Notes under the pieces: generated by a model
What the model was told of the DNA's origin: nothing
Database searches by the model: none
Seen by the model: only the letters and a program-made list of their open reading frames with translations
Translations under genes and position numbers: made by a program
Shown here: piece after piece, positions 1 through 13,609 of the stretch
How the letters are laid out: each line of letters opens with the position of its first letter
Numbering within the stretch: the first letter of the stretch is position 1
From: Lachnospiraceae bacterium
GTDB taxonomy: Bacteria; Bacillota; Clostridia; Lachnospirales; Lachnospiraceae
DNA: 64,000 nucleotides
NCBI GenBank assembly: GCA_015057555.1
Contig: SVEC01000008.1
Span: 41,758-105,757 of the forward strand
Direction: 5' to 3'

Positions 1-1327
1 GTCTCTTGGACTGTCCACTGGTTCCTGACATAGAACCATTCTCTACCCAATCCTGCCAGCCATAGGTTTGCACGTGAGTGCGGTAGCGAATGCCTAGGTT
101 TTGATTTCCATCAAGCTTTATTTCAATCCCTTCAAGTCTCTTAGCTTTTCCTGAAGTACCGCTCATCTTACCATTTGTGACAAAGTCCTGCCAGCCAAAG
201 GTCTGTACATGAGTTCTATAGGAAATGGTTATGCCTGGGGCAAGATTTTGTACCTCAGGATTATTGTAGGTTGGGTCCTCCACCTCCATCTTAGAACGGT
301 ACCAGTCCCTGATAAAATTACCTGCCTTTGTAAGGTCATCTGTGGTCCAGCCACTGGTCTTTCCACAGTTCTGCTTTATAAGGGAGGAGCTTCTATAATC
401 ATTACTTAAACTCCATACACAATAGCTTACATTATACTTGTCGCAGCGTTCCATCCATTCCTTTGCCTTGGCTAGGTCTACATTTCCATCACCACTTGCT
501 TCAGAAAGACCGAACTCTGTAACAAATACAGGAAGCTTGTAGGTGTTAACTGCCGTTCCTATCTTCTCAGTTATCCATTGATTGTGACTTGGATCTGATG
601 CATAAAAATGAAATGCATACATAATATTAGAATATCCAGTTATAGGGTCCTGACCCGGCTCATAAAGGTGCCCCTGACTACCAAGCTGTGACCAGGTAGG
701 TGTACCAACTATAATTATGGCATCCTTATCGTACTGTCTAATAATAGGAATTATCTCCAAGGCGTAGCTTTTTATATCACTCCAGCTACAGCCATTTGGT
801 TCATTACAAATCTCGTATATTACATTGTCCTGATTCTTGTATGTAGAAGCCATCTCCTTGAAGAATGCCTTAGCCTGACTTTTATAGGTCTGTGGATTTC
901 CATCACTTAGGATATGCCAATCTATAATGGCATACATACCAAGGTTTGTGGCATACTCCACGCCTTTTTTAACCTGGTCCTTCATATGGTCTGTGTTACC
1001 CTGACAATAACCACCACCCTCGGTGTACATAGCAAGTCTTATACAGTTAGCTCCCCAGTCATCACGAAGGGTCTGGTAAGCTGACTGATTATTGTACTGA
1101 GAAAACCACTGAAGTCCGTGGGTACTGACGCCCCTTATCTGAAAAGTCTGTCCATAGGCATCCACCAGCTGAGTACCACTTACAGAAAGCTTTCCGTGAC
1201 TGGAAAATGGCGTCACACCTGCAGCCTTTGATTTTACTGTTCCGCCTCCAAGCCCTGAAAATGTCATAGACACCACCATTACAACCGATAGTAGCATGAC
1301 TAATATTCTTTTATATTCTTTTATCAT
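1..1327 (-). CDS. Secreted glycoside hydrolase family 5 (endoglucanase-like) with C-terminal ChW repeats, truncated by window edge
   Basis: Not in ORF track because it runs off the left edge. Reverse strand from ATG at 1327 translates MIKEYKRILVMLLSVVMVVSMTFSG (signal peptide) then GVSTHGLQWFSQY...YEICNEPNG...VFVTEFGLSEASGDGN (GH5 acid/base NEP and nucleophile TEFG motifs), then two repeats YRTHVQTFGWQDFVTNGKMSGTSGKAKRLEGIEIKL and YRTHVQTYGWQDWVENGSMSGTSGQSKR (ChW). Confidence 0.88.
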   Translation of the reverse strand, partial: MIKEYKRILVMLLSVVMVVSMTFSGLGGGTVKSKAAGVTPFSSHGKLSVSGTQLVDAYGQTFQIRGVSTHGLQWFSQYNNQSAYQTLRDDWGANCIRLAMYTEGGGYCQGNTDHMKDQVKKGVEYATNLGMYAIIDWHILSDGNPQTYKSQAKAFFKEMASTYKNQDNVIYEICNEPNGCSWSDIKSYALEIIPIIRQYDKDAIIIVGTPTWSQLGSQGHLYEPGQDPITGYSNIMYAFHFYASDPSHNQWITEKIGTAVNTYKLPVFVTEFGLSEASGDGNVDLAKAKEWMERCDKYNVSYCVWSLSNDYRSSSLIKQNCGKTSGWTTDDLTKAGNFIRDWYRSKMEVEDPTYNNPEVQNLAPGITISYRTHVQTFGWQDFVTNGKMSGTSGKAKRLEGIEIKLDGNQNLGIRYRTHVQTYGWQDWVENGSMSGTSGQSKR

Positions 1328-1541
1328 AACAAGCTCCTTGTCTCATTGTATTTCCTCACAAAAAAGGGTATAGTTACGCACTATAATATTTCATTATAAC
1401 AAGTATTTTAGGATTTATCCACCTAAAAATTATGCTGAAAATATATTTTAACCAAATCTAATACAATAAACTTTATTATTTTGTCATAATATGTTAGAAT
1501 TATCGTGGTTGTAGATATACCTTGTGGAGGAGGATTTAATC

Positions 1542-2081
1542 ATGGGAAGAAAAGCTTCTAAAGCAACTGACAATATATACTATATGGCTAGAAATGCCGC
1601 TGCTGATAAGGACGAATTATTTTCCAGCAGAGAAAAGGCTGCTGCCAAGCTGGGCATCGAGAGAAGCCGTTTGGCTAGAATCGAGTTAGAGCAAATTGAG
1701 CCTTACGCCGAGGAGGTTGATGTTATGGCCTGTGCCTACGACGCACCTCACCTTTGCACTGACTACTGCAACAACATCTGCCCTATAGGAATTAGAAAGC
1801 TGGAGGAACAGGCTAAAGCTAGAGAGCCTGAAAGCATCGAAAGATTAGTATTAAAGTTCCTAAGTTCAACTCAAAGCATGGAGAACATTTCCAAGATTTT
1901 GGTAGACATTACCCAGGACGGTAAGGTTGACAATGAGGAGATTAAGGATTTGCAGGATGTATTCGAGGCTATGGATACAGTAAGTGCAAATATGGATGCC
2001 ATTAAGATGTGGATTCTTACTGATCCTAAGCTGAAGCCATTTTTTAACTTTGATGGGGATACACTGAGATTAGATAACTAA
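1542..2081 (+). CDS. XRE-like helix-turn-helix protein
   Basis: ORF 1524-2081; ATG at 1542 is preceded by GGAGGAGG so preferred over the GTG at 1524; N-terminal HTH-like region SSREKAAAKLGIERSRLARIE. Confidence 0.65.
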   Translation: MGRKASKATDNIYYMARNAAADKDELFSSREKAAAKLGIERSRLARIELEQIEPYAEEVDVMACAYDAPHLCTDYCNNICPIGIRKLEEQAKAREPESIERLVLKFLSSTQSMENISKILVDITQDGKVDNEEIKDLQDVFEAMDTVSANMDAIKMWILTDPKLKPFFNFDGDTLRLDN

Positions 2082-2092
2082 TATCATACTAA

Positions 2093-2122
2093 AAAAGAGC
2101 TGTGATTAATCACAGCTCTTTT
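2093..2122. terminator. Bidirectional intrinsic terminator between convergent genes
   Basis: Perfect palindrome AAAAGAGCTGTGATTAATCACAGCTCTTTT; overlaps the rsmI stop. Confidence 0.75.
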
Positions 2123-2952
2123 GCTATATCATATACCTCTCTCTTTGGCAATCCTCTATCCTTTGCCACCATTTTTACAGCGTCCTTCTTATCTATACCC
2201 TGATTCATATAATGATTAAGGTGTTCTTCTATAGTCATAGAGTCCCACTGTCCTCTGGCTTCCTCAAGGATAGCTTCCCTTGATAAGCCCTCCACTACAA
2301 TTATACACTCACCCTTTGGCTCTGTGACTTCGTAGTGGGCTATGGCCTCCTCTATAGTTGTAAGGAAGAAGGTCTCGTGCTTCTTGGTAAGCTCACGGCA
2401 GATGGTTGCACGTCTGTTACCTAAAGCTTCAAGTAGCTCCTTTAAGGTCTTAACTAATCTGTGAGGTGCCTCATAGATTATCATAGTTCTAGTCTCATTT
2501 TTAAGCTCTTCTAAGATGAATTTCTTCTCCTTTTTATCTGCTGGCAGGAATGCTTCAAATGCGAATCTTCTGGTAGGTAGCCCTGAGGCTATAACTGCAT
2601 TTACCGCAGCACAAGCTCCCGGTATTGGTACTACTGTAACCCCTGCCTCGTAGCACTGCTTAACTAATTCCTCTCCTGGGTCTGATATGCCAGGAGTTCC
2701 AGCATCAGTTATTACGGCAATATTTTTGCCCTCAATAAGCTTTGCAACAAGCTCTGTAGCCTTCTCGTATTTGTTATGCTCGTGATAGCTGGTCATAGGT
2801 GTTTTAATGTCAAAATGATTAAGCAGCTTGATACTATTTCTAGTATCCTCTGCAGCAATAATATCTACCTCTGACAGTATCCTTACTGCTCTATAAGTCA
2901 TATCCTCTAAATTACCTATTGGTGTTGCCACCAGGTACAAGCATCCACTCAT
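2110..2952 (-). CDS. rsmI: 16S rRNA (cytidine(1402)-2'-O)-methyltransferase
   Basis: LYLVATPIGNLEDMTYRA..., AEDTRNS, TDAGTPGISDPGEELV motifs. Confidence 0.95.
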   Translation of the reverse strand: MSGCLYLVATPIGNLEDMTYRAVRILSEVDIIAAEDTRNSIKLLNHFDIKTPMTSYHEHNKYEKATELVAKLIEGKNIAVITDAGTPGISDPGEELVKQCYEAGVTVVPIPGACAAVNAVIASGLPTRRFAFEAFLPADKKEKKFILEELKNETRTMIIYEAPHRLVKTLKELLEALGNRRATICRELTKKHETFFLTTIEEAIAHYEVTEPKGECIIVVEGLSREAILEEARGQWDSMTIEEHLNHYMNQGIDKKDAVKMVAKDRGLPKREVYDIAKEL

Positions 2953-3701
2953 TAATTATCTCCCTTATATCTCTCTAACAAATCCTCTGTATAGCTTCCG
3001 TCTTCATTGTATACCACCAGGGTTGGCTCTATCTTTATCATAGGTCTGCCACCCTTAAAGCTTTCTATAAGCACCATATTTGGCTCCTTAGTTGCGTAAG
3101 GCTGAACCATACACATGCGCTTAGGCTCAAGTCTGTACTTTGAAAGCAGCCTGATTATCTCTGCTAGCCTAAATGGCTTATGGACCATAGCAAAGCTGCC
3201 ACCCTCTCTTAGAAGGTAGCTGGCTGCCTGAATTACATCCTCAAGGCTAACTAATATTTCGTGTCTCGCAATGTTTTTAGGCTCAAGCTCATTCTCAAGT
3301 CCATGACTTTGGGTTATGTAGGGTGGATTGCTGGTTACAACGTCAAAAGAGGCGGCCTTAAATAAATTAGTCACCTCTTTTATATCACCCTGAACTATGT
3401 CAATCTTCTCCGAAAGATTGTTGTATGCAACACTTCTTGATGCCATATCCGCACTGTATTCCTGAATTTCAAGACCAGTGTAGTGAGTACATTTGCCCCT
3501 ACCCTCCATAAGAAGAGGTATAACTCCTGTACCCGTTCCAAGGTCTATGGCCCTACCCTTCTTATATCCAGTGGCAAAATCCGCCAGAAGCACTGCATCC
3601 ATACCAAAGCAAAAGGTTTCAGGATTCTGAATGATGTGGTAGCCCCGACATTGAAGATCATCTAATCTCTCTCCCGGTTTAACTATCTCACTATGCATCA
3701 T
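2952..3701 (-). CDS. tRNA1(Val) (adenine(37)-N6)-methyltransferase-like SAM methyltransferase
   Basis: AIDLGTGTGVIPLL SAM motif, NPPY catalytic motif, YfiC/TrmN6-like. Confidence 0.85.
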   Translation of the reverse strand: MMHSEIVKPGERLDDLQCRGYHIIQNPETFCFGMDAVLLADFATGYKKGRAIDLGTGTGVIPLLMEGRGKCTHYTGLEIQEYSADMASRSVAYNNLSEKIDIVQGDIKEVTNLFKAASFDVVTSNPPYITQSHGLENELEPKNIARHEILVSLEDVIQAASYLLREGGSFAMVHKPFRLAEIIRLLSKYRLEPKRMCMVQPYATKEPNMVLIESFKGGRPMIKIEPTLVVYNEDGSYTEDLLERYKGDN

Positions 3702-4608
3702 CTAGCTTTGACTTTCCTTCCTGTCTCTCAAGTGCCTCAAGCTTCTTAAGCTCTGCATCACTTATCTTATCTCTATCATCATTTCTTCTCTTCTTAGGCT
3801 TAAAGCGAAGGTCCTCAATCTTGAATTCCTCCTGCTCCTTAGAATCATCTTCAAGTGTAAATACAAGCATAACCTTCTGACGAAGAACATTTACAGACTT
3901 AACCTCTCCACGTCTTCCGTCAGCTGTCTTAACCATGTCTCCTACATTTGGAAGTCTGTCATTTAAGTACTCGTAGGTATCCTGCTCATGCTTTAGGCAA
4001 CACATAAGTCTTCCACAAACTCCGGAAATCTTAGTAGGATTAAGTGAAAGATTCTGCTCCTTAGCCATCTTGATAGAAACTGGTACGAACTCTGAGAGAT
4101 GCTTGTTACAGCATAGCTCTCTACCACAAATTCCAATTCCGCCCACTATCTTAGTCTCGTCTCTTACACCAATCTGACGAAGCTCGATTCTGGTCTTAAA
4201 TACTGCTGCCAAATCCTTAACCAGCTCTCTAAAGTCGATTCTTCCGTCAGCTGTGAAGTAGAACAGCACCTTACTATTGTCAAATGTATACTCAGCATCT
4301 ATAAGCTTCATCTCAAGACCGTGCTTTGCAATCTTCTCAAGACAAATATTGTATGCCTTCTTGTTCTTTTCCTGATTATCCTGGTACTTCTTGTGGTCCT
4401 TATCCTCAGCAATTCTAATAATTGGCTTAATTGCAGAATTCATCTTCTTCTCGTCGATTTCTCTTCTTCCTAAAACAACCTTGCCATACTCAACCCCTCT
4501 GGCAGTTTCAACAATTACAAACTCACCCACCTGCACATTGAATCTAAGTGGGTCAAAAAAATATATCTTACCGTTATCTCTAAAACGGACTCCTATAACT
4601 TCCTTCAT
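3691..4608 (-). CDS. ricT: PSP1-family protein YaaT/RicT
   Basis: Cys-rich GGIGICGRELCCNKHL...ISGVCGRLMCCLKHE motif; synteny tmk-yaaR-holB-yaaT. Confidence 0.9.
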   Translation of the reverse strand: MKEVIGVRFRDNGKIYFFDPLRFNVQVGEFVIVETARGVEYGKVVLGRREIDEKKMNSAIKPIIRIAEDKDHKKYQDNQEKNKKAYNICLEKIAKHGLEMKLIDAEYTFDNSKVLFYFTADGRIDFRELVKDLAAVFKTRIELRQIGVRDETKIVGGIGICGRELCCNKHLSEFVPVSIKMAKEQNLSLNPTKISGVCGRLMCCLKHEQDTYEYLNDRLPNVGDMVKTADGRRGEVKSVNVLRQKVMLVFTLEDDSKEQEEFKIEDLRFKPKKRRNDDRDKISDAELKKLEALERQEGKSKLDDA

Positions 4609-4619
4609 CTATATATCTC

Positions 4620-5606
4620 CTAGTTTTCCTTTAATGTCAGGAGCAGCAGCTCCATAGTTACGTCAAAATTAGCATTTACATCTAATCTTCTTTTAGCAGT
4701 TGCAATGGCATTGATTTTATTCTCAATAGCCTCGTAGGACATAAGCCCTGCCTGCTTCTTCATAGTTGTAAATTCGGACTTGAACATCAGCTTGTCAGGC
4801 TGACCTGTAACCTTAAGCATCAGGGCATCTCGATACCACATCATCATAAGGTCAAGGTAGTTATCCATAGAAAGCTTAAATTTCTCAATGCTATTCATAG
4901 CCCAGGCCAAGTCCTCAACATCCATAGTATGAATCTGCTTCATAACACTTACCACAGAATCAATTACTTGAACGTACTCCTCATTATTTGCAAGTCTGAT
5001 AGCTTTACCTAGGTTACCCTGGGCAAAGTCCAGACAAAAGTAAGCTCTATCCTCGGATAGTCCCATATCCTTCACCAAATACTGAAGCATATCACGCTCT
5101 CGTATTGGCTTTGTATTAAGCACCATACAACGAGACAATACCGTAGGTAGAAGCTTGTCTATATTAGCTGAAAGCAAAAGTATAACCGCATACTCTGGTG
5201 GCTCCTCTATGCTCTTTAGGAGGGCATTCTGAGCCTCCATATTCATAAGATGCACATCTGGAACAATATAAACCTTATATTTGCTTCTGTAAGGCTTTGT
5301 GGTAATTGTACCCACTATCTGCTCCCTAACCTCTTTAACAGAGAAAAGATTAGGATTCTCATGGTGACAAATTATTATATCAGGATGACTTCCCGCATCT
5401 GCCTGTATACATGACTTACAGGTTCCACAAGGGTCAGTTCCTTCCGCTTCACAGTTAAGGGTCTTTGCAAATGCTCCTGCCAGCATCTTCTTACCACTGT
5501 CCACCTCACCATTTATGATGTAGGCATGACTTACCTTACCTAGCTCTATGCTTCTTTTAAAATGCTTAATTATGTCCTCATGCCCAACTATTGATCTAAA
5601 ATCCAT
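4620..5606 (-). CDS. holB: DNA polymerase III delta' subunit
   Basis: IVGHEDIIKHFKRSIELGKVSHAYIING..., Zn motif CEAEGTDPCGTCKSC, LLKSIEEPPE. Confidence 0.93.
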   Translation of the reverse strand: MDFRSIVGHEDIIKHFKRSIELGKVSHAYIINGEVDSGKKMLAGAFAKTLNCEAEGTDPCGTCKSCIQADAGSHPDIIICHHENPNLFSVKEVREQIVGTITTKPYRSKYKVYIVPDVHLMNMEAQNALLKSIEEPPEYAVILLLSANIDKLLPTVLSRCMVLNTKPIRERDMLQYLVKDMGLSEDRAYFCLDFAQGNLGKAIRLANNEEYVQVIDSVVSVMKQIHTMDVEDLAWAMNSIEKFKLSMDNYLDLMMMWYRDALMLKVTGQPDKLMFKSEFTTMKKQAGLMSYEAIENKINAIATAKRRLDVNANFDVTMELLLLTLKEN

Positions 5607-5618
5607 AAGTCACACCCC

Positions 5619-6059
5619 CTAGGTTGAAATATCAAGCAATAATCCTCTTATGTCATCAATCTTTCCAAGGATGGCAAGATTGTCCTTCTCTTCCTTAATA
5701 AGCTCACTGGCAAGCTCGTCAAGGTTTTTATCCACCTGTCTTACTATACCATAAACTCTATGTCTACCCCTTCTGTCAAGGAAGTTCTCTCTGGAGAATT
5801 CATGAGAACGGGATACAACCTCATTCATAAATTCCTTAATGGAAGCACGGTATTTCTTCATATCCTTAATGTCCATATGCTTGGCAATTCTGGCACCCTG
5901 CTCCTCAATTTCCTTCATAAGTGAGGATAGCTTCTCCTGAAGCTGATCTTCCTTTATATTACTAATGAGAGTAAATTTGAAATCTTCTCCATTAGTCTGG
6001 GTATTCTTAGGAGCTTCCATCTGAGTAAGCTGCTGAAGCTGATTAATTTTAATATCCAT
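5619..6059 (-). CDS. YaaR family (DUF327) protein
   Basis: Size, sequence character and position between tmk and holB. Confidence 0.8.
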   Translation of the reverse strand: MDIKINQLQQLTQMEAPKNTQTNGEDFKFTLISNIKEDQLQEKLSSLMKEIEEQGARIAKHMDIKDMKKYRASIKEFMNEVVSRSHEFSRENFLDRRGRHRVYGIVRQVDKNLDELASELIKEEKDNLAILGKIDDIRGLLLDIST

Positions 6060-6094
6060 ATTTACTCTCCTTTCTTTGTTACTATGTTAGCAAT

Positions 6095-6718
6095 TTATTG
6101 CTTTACTAGTGGCTCCACATAATCCACTATTTTAGCGTGTATATCTTCAATGCTCATAGTAGCATCTATAGTCTTAATTCTGTCTGGGTCAAGGCTTGCA
6201 AGCTTTCTATAGCCCTCCGCCACTCTCTCATGGAAATCTATAGCCTCAAGCTCCATTCTATCAAGCTCTGCCTGATTCTTCTTACGACTTATACCAACTG
6301 TCGCAGGTAAATCCAAATGAATAGTAAGCTGTGGCATAATTCCCTGAATAGCGTAGGCATTAATCTTGTACGCGGTATCTACACCAAGACCTCTTGCCAT
6401 ACCCTGATACACAGCAGAGGAATCCACAAATCTATCACTGATGACTGCCTTGCCCGCCTCTAAAGCTGGTTTAATAACCTCTGTTACAAGCTGAGCTCTA
6501 GCTGATGCATATAGAAGTGCCTCTGTCATATATCCCATCTCAGCATAGTCCTTATTCAGGATTATTCTTCTAATATCCTCGCTGATTACTGTTCCTCCCG
6601 GCTCTCTGGTTATGATAATCTCATAGCCCTTGTCCTCTAGGTAAGCCTTAAGCAACTCTATCTGTGTACTTTTACCGGAACCATCCGGTCCCTCCATAGA
6701 AATAAATATTCCCTGCAT
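6095..6718 (-). CDS. tmk: Thymidylate kinase
   Basis: GIFISMEGPDGSGKSTQIELL P-loop; TREPGG; DRFVDSSAVYQG. Confidence 0.95.
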   Translation of the reverse strand: MQGIFISMEGPDGSGKSTQIELLKAYLEDKGYEIIITREPGGTVISEDIRRIILNKDYAEMGYMTEALLYASARAQLVTEVIKPALEAGKAVISDRFVDSSAVYQGMARGLGVDTAYKINAYAIQGIMPQLTIHLDLPATVGISRKKNQAELDRMELEAIDFHERVAEGYRKLASLDPDRIKTIDATMSIEDIHAKIVDYVEPLVKQ

Positions 6719-6887
6719 AATGTTCTCCGTATGTGTCTGTGGCTATATCTATCTGCCACCTATTATTCTTTTGGTCTCTGTAATTTATATCGTCAAATCA
6801 CAGGGTTCTGGTTACCGTTTCCATATGATTTGCATAGATATTATTAATTATAACATTTAATGTTTCATTTTGCTAGAAGAATATATC

Positions 6888-6917
6888 AAAAGCCCACCTG
6901 TCACCAGATGGGCTTTT
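6888..6917 (-). terminator. Intrinsic terminator downstream of atpC
   Basis: AAAAGCCCA...TGGGCTTTT stem-loop with T-tract. Confidence 0.7.
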
Positions 6918-6931
6918 AAAATTATATAATA

Positions 6932-7339
6932 TTATTTCCACTTATTACCAAGTTGCATTCGCACTACTGAACGCTTAAGAGCAAGCTCTGCACGATTTAA
7001 ATCCTGTGAGCTGTCCTTAATACGACGCTCTGCTCTAATACGAGCTTCCTCGGCTCTTTTAATGTCGATTTCATCTGGCCACTCTACACTCTCTGCTAGG
7101 ATGGTGATGGATTCTCCAAGTACCTCTGCAAAGCCAGAGAGGAGTGCTGCCTCTTTGGTATCTCCATTATCCTCAACTAATTTAAGTACACCAGGAGCGA
7201 TTACCACTGTCATAGGGATATGCTTAGGGTAGATACCCACGATTCCCTCTGTAGTGTTAAACTCTATAAAAGATACCTGTCCCTCATAGAATACTCTGTC
7301 TGGTGCCATTACCTTAATATCCATTAACCTGTCTGCCAT
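6932..7339 (-). CDS. atpC: F1Fo ATP synthase epsilon subunit
   Basis: Epsilon-type sequence and operon position after atpD. Confidence 0.95.
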   Translation of the reverse strand: MADRLMDIKVMAPDRVFYEGQVSFIEFNTTEGIVGIYPKHIPMTVVIAPGVLKLVEDNGDTKEAALLSGFAEVLGESITILAESVEWPDEIDIKRAEEARIRAERRIKDSSQDLNRAELALKRSVVRMQLGNKWK

Positions 7340-7370
7340 AATCCAAATACCTCACTTTCTTTTTTAGAGG

Positions 7371-8792
<1,422 letters not shown>

Positions 8793-8851
8793 TCAACCAA
8801 TAGCTAGTTGCATTTCAGCTTGTGCATCCTTTGGTTTGCACCTGCCATACA

Positions 8852-9709
8852 TTAGCTAATTGCGTCAGCTCCCGCAATAATCTCAGTAAGCTCCTGAGTA
8901 ATTGCGCTCTGTCTTGCTCTATTGTACTTAAGTGACAGGCTTGCTATCATGTCTTCTGCATTGCTTGTAGCAGAATCCATAGCCTGCATTCTTGCACCAT
9001 TTTCACTGGCTACTGACTCTAGGAATGCTCCAAAGATAATATTAGACATATACTTTGGAATTACACGGTCAAGAACATCCTCTGGAGTTGGCTCAAAGTT
9101 CATAAGCAACTTATCGTCAATTTCTCTATCCTCAAAGTCATCTTCACTAAGAGGGAGAAGCTTTCTTAAAACCGGCTCCTGAGTTACAGTATTCTTAAAG
9201 TTAGTGTAGGCGATGTAAATCTCACCTATCTCACCCTGAGTATACTGTGTAAGAAGCTCCTTAGTCATCTGAGTAGCATCTGAAAACAGTGGTTCATTAA
9301 TAACCTCTGAGAAATCCTTATGAATAGTAAATCCCTTTCTTGTAAGGCCCTCAATACCCTTCTTCCCCACTGCATAAACGTAGGTGTCATTCTTGTCAAA
9401 GTCTCCGCCCGTAATAAGCTTAACTATATTACTGTTGTAGCCTCCTGCAAGTCCTCTGTTAGAGGTGATGACAATAACTGCTTTCTTAGTACAGCCATTA
9501 TCCATCAGGTATCTGTGGTCCACATTCTTAGTCATCGCAAGGATAGAACAGATGGTATCATAGAGCATATTAAAATATGGTTTATTGCTCTCTGCTTTTC
9601 CTCTGGCCTTCTGAAGCTTTACTGTAGCAACAAGCTTCATCGCCTTGGTTATCTGCTGAGTGCTTTGGACGCTTTCCTTACGTCTCTTTATGTCTCTCAT
9701 TGATGCCAA
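8852..9709 (-). CDS. atpG: F1Fo ATP synthase gamma subunit
   Basis: MASMRDIKRRKESVQSTQQITKAMKLVATVKL; SLKYNRARQSAITQELTEIIAGADA. Confidence 0.97.
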   Translation of the reverse strand: MASMRDIKRRKESVQSTQQITKAMKLVATVKLQKARGKAESNKPYFNMLYDTICSILAMTKNVDHRYLMDNGCTKKAVIVITSNRGLAGGYNSNIVKLITGGDFDKNDTYVYAVGKKGIEGLTRKGFTIHKDFSEVINEPLFSDATQMTKELLTQYTQGEIGEIYIAYTNFKNTVTQEPVLRKLLPLSEDDFEDREIDDKLLMNFEPTPEDVLDRVIPKYMSNIIFGAFLESVASENGARMQAMDSATSNAEDMIASLSLKYNRARQSAITQELTEIIAGADAIS

Positions 9710-9727
9710 GACTTTTCACCTCACAAA

Positions 9728-11260
<1,533 letters not shown>

Positions 11261-11800
11261 TTATGCGTTAGCCAGGGTTCTGGACATATTCTCTAGCTTT
11301 GTCTTAATTGAGCTATCCACAACTCTGTCTTCAATTCTAATCACAAGTCCTCCAATAAGAGATTTATCTACTGAGTAGCCTATCTCCATAGTATCGTAGA
11401 CTGTAGTTTCTATAAGTCTTTGCTCTATAGCCTTCTTCTGAGCATCAGTTAGCTCTACGGCACTTGCCACTGTGGCAACACCGATATTCTTCTCCTTCTT
11501 TACCTGCTTGATGAAGTAATTAAGGATACGAATTATCTGTCCTATATGTCCCTTCTCTACCACCATAGCCATAAGACCTGTAAGCTCATCTGAAGCCTTG
11601 CCATCAAATGTACTGGTAACAATTTTTAGCTTCTCCTCCTTGCTTACCTGTGGATGACCAAGAAGCTTAATTAGGTCCTCATTCTCCTCTAAAATTTGAA
11701 TGAGTAGGATTGCCTCCTCATAAAGACTATCAAGCTTTCCCTCCTCAAGCGCTAACTCAAAGAGTGCATTTCCATAGGTTATATCTACTTGTTTAGCCAT
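11261..11800 (-). CDS. atpH: F1Fo ATP synthase delta subunit
   Basis: Delta/OSCP-type sequence; start overlaps atpF end. Confidence 0.95.
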   Translation of the reverse strand: MAKQVDITYGNALFELALEEGKLDSLYEEAILLIQILEENEDLIKLLGHPQVSKEEKLKIVTSTFDGKASDELTGLMAMVVEKGHIGQIIRILNYFIKQVKKEKNIGVATVASAVELTDAQKKAIEQRLIETTVYDTMEIGYSVDKSLIGGLVIRIEDRVVDSSIKTKLENMSRTLANA

Positions 11801-12363
11801 GTATTATCACCCATTTCCTTCAAGGTCTCATCGATGAGTTCTGCCTGCTTAGCATCATCTAGGTTACCCTCTACAAGCTTTCCAGCCATAGCAGTTGCAA
11901 CTCCGATAATCTCCTGCTTAACCTCATCCTTAACCTTGTTCTTCTCCAGCTCAGCCTCCTGATTAGCTCTATTAATAATACGAGCTGCCTCTTCCTTAGC
12001 TTCAGCTACAATATTTTCTTCATTCTTAACTGCCTTCTTACGAGCTGCTGTAAGAATTTCCTCAGCCTCGTCATCAGCCTGCTTAATTCTCTCATCATAC
12101 TCTGCCTTAAGCTTTGCAGCATCTTCCTTATCCTTTGCTGCGCTGTCTAAATCATTCTTAATCTTAGCCTGTCTTTCGGCGATAACCTTCTTAACCGGCT
12201 CAATTAATACATATGTTAAGAATAAAAACAGTAAGAAAACAGCCAAACCCTGTATTAATATGTCAAATAAAAGCTGTGCATCAAGACCAAATATACGACC
12301 CTGGTCCGCCTCTGCCATAAGAGCTACATTTGCCATACTAAAACTAGCACCTGTATATGTCAC
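11785..12363 (-). CDS. atpF: F1Fo ATP synthase b subunit
   Basis: N-terminal TM helix then long charged coiled coil; operon position. Confidence 0.94.
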   Translation of the reverse strand: MTYTGASFSMANVALMAEADQGRIFGLDAQLLFDILIQGLAVFLLFLFLTYVLIEPVKKVIAERQAKIKNDLDSAAKDKEDAAKLKAEYDERIKQADDEAEEILTAARKKAVKNEENIVAEAKEEAARIINRANQEAELEKNKVKDEVKQEIIGVATAMAGKLVEGNLDDAKQAELIDETLKEMGDNTWLNK

Positions 12364-12426
12364 CGTTAATCCTCCTTTCGGTCCTGTGTTATTACCACAT
12401 AGACCTGCTTAATAAATTCACTAATT

Positions 12427-12711
<285 letters not shown>

Positions 12712-12750
12712 CTACTGTACTTAACGCACAGCTTTTGTAACTAAAATAGC

Positions 12751-13482
12751 TTATCCTTCTACCTCTCTCTTCTGAGCCACAAAGGTCATAGTCAGCATAC
12801 AGAATACATATGTCTGTATAGCTCCTGAGAACAAGTCGAAGTAAACGTGAAGTGCTGATGGAATACCTAACTGGAATAACCATGGAAGCATTCCGTAGTA
12901 AAGTGCCATCATAACTGTTCCTGCCATAACATTACCGAAGAGACGGAGTGACAGTGAAATCGGTGTTGCAAACTCACTGATTACGTTAATAGGGAAGAAT
13001 AAGAATATAGGCTCAAACATTCCCTTAAGGTAACCCCATTTCTGGTATCTGATGGCTGCATACTGTATCATCACAAATGAAACAAGTGCGATGGTAAATG
13101 TTGTGCCAAAGTCCGCAGTTGGCGGTCTTAAGCCAAACAAGCCGGATATATTCGAGAATAACACGAATACAAACAGCGTACCAATGTAATTGGTATATTT
13201 CTTACCTGCCTTACCCATAGTTCCATCTACAAAGTTAACCAGTGTGCTTATGGCAAACTCAACTCCAGTAGCAAACTTGCTTGGGTTGTCCTTTGTCTTC
13301 AGTACACTTCTTCTAGCACATAAAGCAACTATGGCTATTGCAAGAAGAACTATAAATGTACAAACATGGGTGGTGGTAATATATACCGTTGTGCCAAAGA
13401 AGTTGATTGGATAAAGCTGATGAATGTAGAAATCTACCTCAGGCCTTACCATAGGCAACCCAATGGCTACACCATTAGTCAT
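12751..13482 (-). CDS. atpB: F1Fo ATP synthase a subunit
   Basis: SLSLRLFGNVMAGTVMMAL and C-terminal QTYVFCMLTMTFV motifs. Confidence 0.96.
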   Translation of the reverse strand: MTNGVAIGLPMVRPEVDFYIHQLYPINFFGTTVYITTTHVCTFIVLLAIAIVALCARRSVLKTKDNPSKFATGVEFAISTLVNFVDGTMGKAGKKYTNYIGTLFVFVLFSNISGLFGLRPPTADFGTTFTIALVSFVMIQYAAIRYQKWGYLKGMFEPIFLFFPINVISEFATPISLSLRLFGNVMAGTVMMALYYGMLPWLFQLGIPSALHVYFDLFSGAIQTYVFCMLTMTFVAQKREVEG

Positions 13483-13609
13483 ATGTTCACCCTCCTTTAT
13501 GTTATTGTGTTTTTATTAAAGAGTTTATAAGAAAACTCTGTATCTATCTCAAGAGTGTAATACACTCCTTCAAACTAGTATATTCATTTCCAATAATTTC
13601 ACTCGAAAT

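Noticed and set aside
209-409. ORF on + strand
   Set aside because: Antisense to the GH5/ChW reading frame.
8922-9703. Plus-strand ORFs opposite atpG
   Set aside because: Antisense shadow ORFs of a conserved CDS.
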